Below the pieces are notes generated by a model that saw only the letters and a program-made list of their open reading frames with translations, searched no databases and was not told the DNA's origin. Below are positions 1 to 6,448 of a stretch of DNA of 64,000 bases, in pieces (position 1 is the first letter of the stretch; each line of letters starts with the position of its first letter). A program made the translations under genes and the position numbers. The stretch is taken from contig NZ_CP076133.1 of the NCBI RefSeq assembly GCF_018736045.1, positions 1,736,001 to 1,800,000 on the forward strand, read 5' to 3'. Source of the stretch: Flammeovirga yaeyamensis. GTDB lineage: Bacteria; Bacteroidota; Bacteroidia; Cytophagales; Flammeovirgaceae.

Positions 1-557
1 CAGTAGCTTCTTCATTATACACACTTCCGTTTATGCAACCATTTTTTGATGGACAATCGGGAGCCACTCCTCTATCTGCGTTTAAGTTTGATCATATATC
101 GGCTGAAACCACAGATTTAGTGTTTGGATTTGTGAGTGGATCAACAGGTGAAACTTGTACAATAGCCATCGTACTAGGAGGCTTATATTTGATTTACAGA
201 GGTATGATGAATTGGAAAATTCCGGTTTCCATTATTGCCTCTGCCTTCCTCTTCTCAGGAATGCTGTACTTATATAATCCTGAATTATATCCTACACCTT
301 GGTTTATTGTTTTCTCTGGTGGATTAATGCTTGGTGCCTTCTTTATGGCAACAGATATGGTCGGTTCTCCGATTACCAATCTGGGTGTTATTATCTACGG
401 AAGTTTCATTGGTATTCTGGTTGTGATCATCAGAATATGGGGTGGACTACCGGAAGGCGTAATGTATGCTATCCTTTTAGGTAATGCATTAGCACCACAA
501 TTGGATCGAGTGATTCAACCTCGAGTTTATGGAACATCAAAACTTTCGAAATCATGA
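1..557 (+). CDS. rnfD: RnfD, 3' part (membrane subunit of the RNF complex)
   Basis: The frame is open from the left edge, so the gene begins outside the window; the ATG at 33 is internal. RnfD is an integral membrane subunit of the RNF ferredoxin:NAD+ oxidoreductase, which couples electron transfer to Na+ or H+ export. The visible part carries the SGATPL motif (Thr codon at 66-68); in RnfD/NqrB this Thr binds FMN covalently through a phosphoester. About five hydrophobic membrane segments follow, and the product ends in a short basic tail. Its TGA overlaps the ATG of rnfG in an ATGA tetramer, the usual sign of translational coupling. RnfC, normally upstream in this gene order, is not visible. 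NqrB is excluded because rnfB lies in the same operon. Confidence 0.9.
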   Translation, partial: VASSLYTLPFMQPFFDGQSGATPLSAFKFDHISAETTDLVFGFVSGSTGETCTIAIVLGGLYLIYRGMMNWKIPVSIIASAFLFSGMLYLYNPELYPTPWFIVFSGGLMLGAFFMATDMVGSPITNLGVIIYGSFIGILVVIIRIWGGLPEGVMYAILLGNALAPQLDRVIQPRVYGTSKLSKS

Positions 558-1213
558 ATCTACCGAATCAATCCATACCACAAGAAAATTCAGCCAATAG
601 CAAAAAAATGCTGATGGCCATGGTAGGTATAGGTGCTTTTTGTGCCCTTCTCATCGTCCTCATCTTTGAGGGAACGAAAGAAAGAAGAGCCTTCCTAAAA
701 GCAGAAGCCTTAGAGAAAGCCATCTTCCAAGTGATTCCAAATGCCAAGAGCATGAAGCCCATGCAATTTATCGACGGGAAATTAACCGAAGTCGATAAAG
801 ATGCTAAAGGCGAAACGCTTTACGCAGGCTATGACGAAAGCAACCAACTTGTAGGTTACGCCATCGAAGCCAGTGGACAAGGGTATGCGGACATCATTAA
901 GATACTTTATGGTTATGATCCTCAAAAACAAGCCATCGTTGGGTTTCAAGTACTCGAGAGTAAAGAAACGCCTGGCTTGGGAGATAAGATAGAAAAAGAA
1001 GAAGCCTTCCTTGCCAATTTCATCAGTTTAGACGTCACATTAAACGCCGACAAAAAAGCATTAGCCAATGAGGTGGTGACCGTTAAACAAGGTGAAAAAA
1101 CAAATCCTTGGGAAGTCGACGGTATTACTGGAGCCACAATATCAAGCCGAGCAATTGGAGATATTATTAACTCGAGTATGCAGGAGATGGGACCGAAGAT
1201 AGGTAGCAAGTAG
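554..1213 (+). CDS. rnfG: RnfG (FMN-carrying subunit of the RNF complex)
   Basis: A protein of 219 aa with one N-terminal membrane anchor (about residues 19-38) and a large domain on the far side of the membrane. The motif DGITGATISS near residues 189-198 contains the Thr (about 195) that carries covalent FMN in RnfG/NqrC, so the key residue is present. The length is normal for the family. The start overlaps the rnfD stop by four bases. Downstream is a 202-base gap with a repeat-built palindrome before rnfE, so the tight coupling seen at D-G and E-A is interrupted here. FMN attachment would require an ApbE-type flavin transferase, which is not in this window. Confidence 0.94.
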   Translation: MNLPNQSIPQENSANSKKMLMAMVGIGAFCALLIVLIFEGTKERRAFLKAEALEKAIFQVIPNAKSMKPMQFIDGKLTEVDKDAKGETLYAGYDESNQLVGYAIEASGQGYADIIKILYGYDPQKQAIVGFQVLESKETPGLGDKIEKEEAFLANFISLDVTLNADKKALANEVVTVKQGEKTNPWEVDGITGATISSRAIGDIINSSMQEMGPKIGSK

Positions 1214-1366
1214 CAGGTAGCAAGTAGGAGTTAGCAAGTAGGAGTTAGGAACTAGGAGTTAGGAGTTAAGAGTTAAGAGTTTGACAAAATGAGTGTTTTT
1301 ATGAATAAAAGTACACGAATTGAGGAGCGAACCAAACCTGCTACCTACTACCTGCTACATATAACC
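1203..1366. repeat. Imperfect palindrome built from short tandem words, rnfG-rnfE gap
   Basis: The left side is a run of variants of the words GTAGCA, AGTAGG, AGTTAGG and AGTTAAG and starts over the rnfG stop codon. The right arm at 1337-1358 (CCTGCTACCTACTACCTGCT and two more bases) is nearly the reverse complement of the left arm around 1209-1228. The RNA could fold into a long register-shifting hairpin. No good poly-T tract follows, so processing or attenuation is as likely as termination. Confidence 0.7.
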
Positions 1367-1415
1367 AACTACCTTATATAAGCACTTCGTTTTATTGTTT
1401 TTTAATTGAAAAAAA

Positions 1416-2057
1416 ATGAGTGTCGCTGTAAAAGAAAATAAAAAGGCGAAAGAGCAGAAAAGTACGGATGAGTTCATCAAGGGACTTTGGAAGGAGAATC
1501 CTGTTTTCGTTCAGGTGTTGGGTATGTGTCCCGTTTTGGCGGTGACCAATACTTCGATGAACGCATTGGCAATGGGGTTAGCTACTTCTTTTGTTTTATT
1601 GATGTCGAATATCTTGATTTCATTATTGAGAAACTTCATCCCGAAACAAGTTCGTATTTCGTCGTACATATTAATTATTGCCACTTTTGTGACGGTTATC
1701 GACTATGTGATACAGGCCATAAGTGTGGAATTACATAAGAGTCTTGGAGCATTCATTTCACTTATCGTAGTGAACTGTTTGATATTGAGCCGTGCTGAAG
1801 CGTTTGCCTCAAAGAATACCTTAAAACATTCGATTATGGATGCATTGGGTATGGGTGTTGGTTTTACTTTCGCATTGCTTTGTTTAGGGGTTGTAAGAGA
1901 AGTATTTGGAAGCGGAACAGTCTTCGATTTGCAGATTTTACCCGAAAACTTTCAGTCGTGGATTATCATGATCTTACCTGCTGGAGGATTTTTCACCCTC
2001 GCTTTCTGGTTACTGTTCTTTAATTATTTGAAAGAAAGAAAAGCGAAGAAATCATGA
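1416..2057 (+). CDS. rnfE: RnfE (membrane subunit of the RNF complex)
   Basis: A 213-aa polytopic protein of the NqrD/RnfE family with about six membrane segments after a charged N-terminal leader. The sequence LGMCPVLAVTNTSMNALAMG (about residues 35-54) is the family's signature; its Cys belongs to the CPVLAVT segment that, with the matching Cys of RnfA, ligates the intramembrane [2Fe-2S] cluster known from NQR/RNF structures. The start at 1416 follows an A-rich stretch, normal for Bacteroidota, which mostly lack Shine-Dalgarno sites. The stop overlaps the rnfA start in an ATGA, so E and A are coupled. NqrD is the alternative by sequence alone, but operon content decides for RnfE. Confidence 0.93.
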   Translation: MSVAVKENKKAKEQKSTDEFIKGLWKENPVFVQVLGMCPVLAVTNTSMNALAMGLATSFVLLMSNILISLLRNFIPKQVRISSYILIIATFVTVIDYVIQAISVELHKSLGAFISLIVVNCLILSRAEAFASKNTLKHSIMDALGMGVGFTFALLCLGVVREVFGSGTVFDLQILPENFQSWIIMILPAGGFFTLAFWLLFFNYLKERKAKKS

Positions 2058-2632
2058 ATACAGCCAATTTGTGGAGCATTTTCATCAATGCTTGTCTAAT
2101 CAACAACTTTGTACTGGCTTACTTCCTTGGTATCTGTCCTTTCTTAGGGGTTTCAGGTAAAGTGGCGACCGCTTCTAAAATGGGAGCAGCCGTAACTTTT
2201 GTAATGGTCATTAGTTCACTTTGTGCCTTCGGTATCAATGGTATTCTTACGGCTATTAACGCTCCTTACCTACAACTTATCAGTTACATTGTGGTGATTG
2301 CCTCAACAGTACAATTGGTAGAGATGTTTGTAAAGAAAATGAGCCCTGCCCTATTTAATGCATTAGGTATTTTCCTTCCATTAATTACCACCAACTGTGC
2401 TATCCTTGGTCTAGTATTATTCCAAACTGCCAAAGGTTACAACATCCTCGAAGGATTTGTATACGCACTCGGTGCCGGTGCTGGTTTTACCATCGCCCTC
2501 CTATTAATGGCCGGATTAAGAGAACAGCTTGAACTCGCCGATACACCAAAAATCGTCAAAGGAACGGCAATTACATTGCTAATTGCTGGGATACTTTCTT
2601 TGAGTTTTATGGGATTCTCGGGACTTGGATAA
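2054..2632 (+). CDS. rnfA: RnfA (membrane subunit of the RNF complex)
   Basis: A 192-aa polytopic protein of the NqrE/RnfA family with about six membrane segments. The segment LGICPFLGVSGKVATA near residues 25-40 holds the conserved Cys in the half-helix that faces its RnfE counterpart, and a second conserved stretch LPLITTNCAILG (about residues 108-119) is present. RnfA and RnfE are inverted-topology homologues that bind one [2Fe-2S] cluster between them. The length is normal. It is coupled to rnfE by a four-base overlap, and is followed by a repeat-built palindrome at 2636-2778 before the next small gene. Confidence 0.93.
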   Translation: MNTANLWSIFINACLINNFVLAYFLGICPFLGVSGKVATASKMGAAVTFVMVISSLCAFGINGILTAINAPYLQLISYIVVIASTVQLVEMFVKKMSPALFNALGIFLPLITTNCAILGLVLFQTAKGYNILEGFVYALGAGAGFTIALLLMAGLREQLELADTPKIVKGTAITLLIAGILSLSFMGFSGLG

Positions 2633-2635
2633 ATA

Positions 2636-2778
2636 AACTAAGAACTAAAGAACTAAGAAACTAAGGGGTGAGATTCATAATAAACACGATTTCACTTTTA
2701 ACATTGTAGCTTCATGATATAAGCTGACATATCCTTAGAGAAAACTTAGTTCCTTAGTTTCTTACTTCCTTAGTTTTT
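2636..2778. repeat. Imperfect palindrome built from ACTAAGA words, downstream of rnfA
   Basis: The left arm 2636-2666 is a string of ACTAAGA/ACTAAAGA variants; the right arm 2745-2778 is a string of TTCCTTAGT variants. A perfect 12-base pair of arms lies inside: AAGAAACTAAGG at 2655-2666 and CCTTAGTTTCTT at 2752-2763. The construction is the same as in the gap before rnfE, but the words are different. Confidence 0.72.
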
Positions 2779-2781
2779 AAA

Positions 2782-2964
2782 ATGAACCACATCATCCCCA
2801 TAGCCCTCGTCATCGGCATCATCCTTATCTGGATGATCGTCCAACTTGGGTGGTCGAAAATTTTTAAGGAGCATCAGTATGATGATGCTTTGGCAGGCAG
2901 ATCGAAATGTGCTGGATGTAAGTGCAAAGTGGTCTGCAAGAAAGATAATCAAGTAATTATTTAA
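2782..2964 (+). CDS. Small Cys-rich membrane protein in the rnf operon
   Basis: A 60-aa product with one N-terminal membrane helix (about residues 3-22) and a C-terminal tail containing the four-Cys cluster KCAGCKCKVVCKK (about residues 42-54). It resembles the FeoB-associated Cys-rich small membrane proteins. In layout (single anchor plus four Cys) it also resembles NqrM, the factor needed to mature the Fe site of Na+-NQR, although the exact NqrM Cys spacing is not matched. It sits between rnfA and the FNR-like gene, so a role in supplying iron or sulfur to the RnfA/RnfE cluster is a reasonable inference but is not shown. The ATG at 2782 immediately follows the palindrome's right arm. Confidence 0.75.
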   Translation: MNHIIPIALVIGIILIWMIVQLGWSKIFKEHQYDDALAGRSKCAGCKCKVVCKKDNQVII

Positions 2965-2992
2965 AAATATAATAGTAAACACACTTAAAGTT

Positions 2993-3850
2993 ATGACACA
3001 TTTAAGCGATTACCCTACAGAGAAACGTTACTCAGCGGTAGTTTTAAAAAGTGACCGCCTCACTCCTGAAGATACAGAGGAGGTGAGAGAAATTTTATTA
3101 GAAGTAGATGATTATAATTTCAAAATTGAAGTGAATCAAAGTTTTGGTGTTTTGGTTCGTGCCAACGGAGATTTTGGGAATACATATCATCATCGTCTTT
3201 ATAGTGTTGCCGACATTCCAAGAGAGGTAGCTGGCAAGCTTCAGATTAAAATGTTGGTGAAAAGATGTGCCTATGTAGACGATTTCAGTGGAGAATTATT
3301 CAAAGGGATCGTATCAAATTATATATGCGATTTAAAACCTTGCGATGAGTTATTGATCACAGGTCCATTTAACCTTGCCTTTAACGTTCCAGAAGACAAT
3401 GAAGCCAATATGATCCTTGTAGGTATGGGTACAGGCATCGCTCCTTTTAGAGCATTCATCAACCATATTTACACTGATATCGGAGATTGGAAAGGTAAAA
3501 TAAGATTGTTCTATGGTGCTAAGAGTGGCCTAGACATGCTGTATATGAATGATGAAAATGATGATCTAACACAGTATTATGATCAAAAATCGTTTGAAGC
3601 ATTACAAGCAGTAAGCCCTCGTCCTAAATGGCAAGATCCAATCAACTTAGATCAAGTGATAGAAGGCCGAGCATATGAAATCAAACAAATGCTAGCAATG
3701 AACAACACTCACGTGTACATCGCTGGCTATAAAGATGTTATGAAAAAGCTTGATGCCGCTTTTGCCAATATTCTTGGTTCTCCAGAAAAATGGGAAACGA
3801 GAAAGAAAGAGTTGATCGCCGGCGGAAAGTGGGCGGAAGTGATTTATTAA
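2993..3850 (+). CDS. FNR-like FAD/NAD(P)-binding oxidoreductase
   Basis: A 285-aa flavoprotein of the ferredoxin-NADP reductase superfamily. The FAD-binding motif HRLYSVAD is near residue 56. A stretch ending in GIVSNYICDL (about residues 104-113) matches the family's flavin-phosphate/isoalloxazine segment. The nucleotide-binding motif LVGMGTGIAPFRAFI (about residues 143-157) and LFYGAKS follow, and the chain ends in WAEVIY, with the terminal Tyr expected to stack on the flavin as in plant-type FNR. It has no iron-sulfur motif of its own, unlike the NqrF fusion. Lying between rnfA and rnfB, it probably exchanges electrons between NAD(P)H and ferredoxin or RnfB. Substrate preference (NADH or NADPH) cannot be read with confidence. 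Confidence 0.86.
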   Translation: MTHLSDYPTEKRYSAVVLKSDRLTPEDTEEVREILLEVDDYNFKIEVNQSFGVLVRANGDFGNTYHHRLYSVADIPREVAGKLQIKMLVKRCAYVDDFSGELFKGIVSNYICDLKPCDELLITGPFNLAFNVPEDNEANMILVGMGTGIAPFRAFINHIYTDIGDWKGKIRLFYGAKSGLDMLYMNDENDDLTQYYDQKSFEALQAVSPRPKWQDPINLDQVIEGRAYEIKQMLAMNNTHVYIAGYKDVMKKLDAAFANILGSPEKWETRKKELIAGGKWAEVIY

Positions 3851-3868
3851 TAGGTTGTAGGTAATAAT

Positions 3869-3923
3869 TAATAGGTAATAACTAATAGGTAGAATTTTAT
3901 TAGTTATTAGTTATTACCTATTA
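3869..3923. repeat. Hairpin with perfect 18-base arms upstream of rnfB
   Basis: TAATAGGTAATAACTAAT at 3869-3886 and its exact reverse complement at 3906-3923 flank a 19-base loop. The flanks continue the same TAATAGGT/TTAGTTAT words on each side (about 3848-3930). It is the third such structure in this operon, with yet another word. Confidence 0.8.
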
Positions 3924-3951
3924 GTTGTTACATACTTCTAAGAAAAAAAAT

Positions 3952-4812
3952 ATGAGTATAATAACAGCATTAGCAGCATTAGGTGGCCTCACCTTATTAT
4001 TGGCCATAATGCTGATTGTCGCAAATAAGAAATTATATGTTTCTGAGGATCCTCGAATAGATGTAGTCGACGATTTGCTTCCGAAAGCCAATTGCGGTGC
4101 TTGTGGTATGCCGGGTTGTAGAACCTTTGCAGAAGCAGTGGTAAAAGGCGAAGTGTTACCGGGAAAATGTACGGTAAACTCTGAGGAAGGAAAAAATGCG
4201 ATTGCGGATTATTTAGGGGTGGCTTTAGGCGATGAAGATAAAATTGTTGCTCGTTTGGCATGTCAAGGTGGTAGTAATGTTGCCGTTGATCGTGCCGAGT
4301 ATCAAGGACTGTCTTCTTGTTCTGCCGCTTCCCTAATTTCGGGTGGTCAGAAGGGCTGTTTCTGGGGATGTTTGGGATTAGGCGATTGTTCTGTGAGTTG
4401 CGATTTTGATGCAATTCAGATGAACAAACACGGAATTCCTGAAGTAGATGTTGAAAAATGTACTGCTTGTGGAGATTGTGTAGAGAGCTGTCCGAAAGGA
4501 TTATTCTCTCTTGAACCTATCAATAATAGACTTTGGGTGGCCTGTAAAAATCTTCAAAAAGGTGATGAGATTTTAGAGGAATGCCAAGTAGGCTGTACTG
4601 CCTGTGGCAAGTGCGTGATGGATGCTGAAGGCAGCATCAGTATGGTTGATAATTTACCAAGGATAAATTATAAAGAGAAACTTACACAAAAACCGATACA
4701 AAGATGCCCGACAGGTGCGATTGTTTGGTTAGATGATGACAAAGGCATCATCAAAGGGAAGGAAAGCAAAAAAATAATCCGAAAGGAAAAACAAAAAGTT
4801 GCTTTCTCATAG
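3952..4812 (+). CDS. rnfB: RnfB (iron-sulfur electron-entry subunit of RNF)
   Basis: A 286-aa protein from the ATG at 3952. An in-frame TTG at 3925 would add nine residues, but it abuts the palindrome and would put charged residues before the membrane anchor, so the ATG is preferred. The N-terminal helix spans about residues 3-24. The RnfB-specific cluster motif C-G-A-C-G-M-P-G-C (Cys 48, 51, 56) plus Cys 73 follows. Then come a CFWGCLGLGDC segment and two ferredoxin-like [4Fe-4S] sites (KCTACGDCVESCPKG and GCTACGKC with a later RCPTGAI). RnfB accepts electrons from reduced ferredoxin. It is the last gene of the operon, directly before a terminator hairpin. Confidence 0.93.
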   Translation: MSIITALAALGGLTLLLAIMLIVANKKLYVSEDPRIDVVDDLLPKANCGACGMPGCRTFAEAVVKGEVLPGKCTVNSEEGKNAIADYLGVALGDEDKIVARLACQGGSNVAVDRAEYQGLSSCSAASLISGGQKGCFWGCLGLGDCSVSCDFDAIQMNKHGIPEVDVEKCTACGDCVESCPKGLFSLEPINNRLWVACKNLQKGDEILEECQVGCTACGKCVMDAEGSISMVDNLPRINYKEKLTQKPIQRCPTGAIVWLDDDKGIIKGKESKKIIRKEKQKVAFS

Positions 4813-4831
4813 CTTTTTAACGTAAGTGTGT

Positions 4832-4860
4832 GAGCCACCTTGACTTTGTCTTGGTGGCTC
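4832..4860 (+). terminator. Probable terminator of the rnf operon
   Basis: GAGCCACC at 4832-4839 pairs with GGTGGCTC at 4853-4860 around a 13-base loop, 20 bases after the rnfB stop. The following bases (TACTCGTTTT) are only moderately T-rich. Confidence 0.65.
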
Positions 4861-5023
4861 TACTCGTTTTGTGGGAATGGATTTTATAAAAACTTGAAGA
4901 AAAATAAATAATAATTTTTGAATACTGTCTTTTAAGTAATAGTTTAGCATTGATAACGTATTCATGATTTTTTACTACAAATCCCCCATGTAATACGATT
5001 TTTTATTTAAAACTAAAACTCTT

Positions 5024-6448
5024 ATGCTAACTACTCCATCTCATGCACTTCAGGTAATACATGAAGAAGAGATAAATGCAAGATGTGAATTATTAAATAG
5101 TTTAATTACCAATATTTTTGAAGATAATGATTCAGATATTCATCTTAACCCTATTTCTTTAGACGCTAACTTAGGTAAGTTATCGAAAAAGTATAAACTG
5201 ACTATAGAAGAAGAATTCCTTATTGTATTCTCTTATGCATGGCAAATAAAACCCCATCTCTTTTTACCCTTTGTTGAAGGTTTTAAAAATATTGAATTTA
5301 GAACAAAGTATGGAGGTTATCTTGATAACGAAAGAGAGCTTTATATACCTACATTAAAAACTTTTCTAGAGATCATTATTTCTAAAGAGTATAGATCCGA
5401 GTTTATCCTAAAGTTATCTGATAAAAACTTTTCGCTTTTAAGAGATGGTGTTATCTTTTTAGAGCCTTTCCAAAAGAATAATAACAATATTCTTGATTCT
5501 GTACTAAAACTTTCTCCAAATTTTATTCAGTATTTAATTGGTGGTGAATCTCCTCGTTTAGATCATGAAATCGACTTCCCTGCACGATTAAAAGAAAGTA
5601 AAGTACCTTTTGATGAAGTTGTTTTATCAGATACAACAAAAGAGGAAATTCAACCTTTGGAACTTCTTCTCGAGGTACTTCCTAAAATAAAAGAAGACAA
5701 ATCTTTAAAGAAATATATTTCAGACAATCATATTTTTGTTTTTTCGGGTTCTCCAGGTACGGGTAAATCTTTAACCGCCACTACCCTAGGTTCTAAATAC
5801 AATATGAGTACATATACTTTAGATATTTCCAGAGTAGTTTCTAGGTATGTAGGCGATTTCGAAAAAGCAATGGAAAGAGTATTTACAAGACTTCATGGTC
5901 AAAATTGTATATTATTTATTGATGAAGCTGATTCCATTTTCACTAAGAGAAACGAAAATGTGAATGAAGCAAAAGATAAATATAGTAATCAAGAAATGTC
6001 CTACCTCCTTCAACGATTAGAGACGTTCGATGGTATAGTGATATTGGCCAGTAATGTAAGAGATATAAGAACTCACGTGGATAAAGCAATGATGAGGAGA
6101 ATTAACCACATCATCGAATTCCCATTTCCATTGGCCAACGAAAGAGAACAATTATGGAAATTTTCATTACCAAATGAATATACTTTTGAGGACGGATTAG
6201 TAGATAAATTATCAATGAGTTACCAATTATCGGGTGCTAATATTGCATCGATTATGTCAGAAGTATTGATTAAAGCTATTTATAACAAAACTAACATCAT
6301 CACTTTCCAAATGATTGAACCGAGTATCAAGAAAGAATTTTATAAAAGAGACTCAACTTATCAAGTTTGTCCTGATAATTCTCCGGGTGCCATTTTAATG
6401 GAACAAAGATTAGGCAGATCTGCTGTTCATAATGGTAGAAGAATGTAA
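5024..6448 (+). CDS. AAA+ ATPase, Cis15-like (eCIS), + strand copy
   Basis: A 474-aa AAA+ protein of the kind found in extracellular contractile injection loci (Afp15/PVC15/Cis15). An N-terminal helical domain of about 230 residues ends in PRLDHEIDFPA. It is followed by Walker A GSPGTGKS (242-249), Walker B ILFIDEAD (296-303), sensor-1 Asn in LASN (about 344) and a paired Arg finger MRR (about 357-359). Cis15 ATPases are thought to aid assembly or cargo loading. The paralogues at 11443-19425 share the PRLDHE(I/L)DFPA motif and the catalytic core but are clearly diverged from this one. It is the first gene of the + strand array; its end overlaps the next gene by 17 bases. A 211-base gap precedes it without a clear promoter. 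Confidence 0.85.
   Translation: MLTTPSHALQVIHEEEINARCELLNSLITNIFEDNDSDIHLNPISLDANLGKLSKKYKLTIEEEFLIVFSYAWQIKPHLFLPFVEGFKNIEFRTKYGGYLDNERELYIPTLKTFLEIIISKEYRSEFILKLSDKNFSLLRDGVIFLEPFQKNNNNILDSVLKLSPNFIQYLIGGESPRLDHEIDFPARLKESKVPFDEVVLSDTTKEEIQPLELLLEVLPKIKEDKSLKKYISDNHIFVFSGSPGTGKSLTATTLGSKYNMSTYTLDISRVVSRYVGDFEKAMERVFTRLHGQNCILFIDEADSIFTKRNENVNEAKDKYSNQEMSYLLQRLETFDGIVILASNVRDIRTHVDKAMMRRINHIIEFPFPLANEREQLWKFSLPNEYTFEDGLVDKLSMSYQLSGANIASIMSEVLIKAIYNKTNIITFQMIEPSIKKEFYKRDSTYQVCPDNSPGAILMEQRLGRSAVHNGRRM

Noticed and set aside
1214-1415. Mobile element in the rnfG-rnfE gap
   Set aside because: No transposase, terminal repeats or target duplication; the structure is a local run of short words and its inverse.
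1213-1415. Bacteroidota promoter for rnfE in the gap
   Set aside because: No TTTG and TAnnTTTG pair with correct spacing was found, so I do not call one.
1-2632. Na+-NQR instead of RNF
   Set aside because: Subunits D, G, E and A are homologous to Nqr subunits, but rnfB with its iron-sulfur motifs is in the same operon and no nqrA or nqrF is seen.
3925-3951. TTG at 3925 as start of rnfB
   Set aside because: It abuts the palindrome and would place a charged leader before the membrane anchor; the ATG at 3952 fits the family start.
3989-4414. A 141-codon antisense frame inside rnfB
   Set aside because: Overlaps the strongly supported Cys motifs of rnfB on the other strand; His/Pro/Asn-rich composition typical of a shadow frame.
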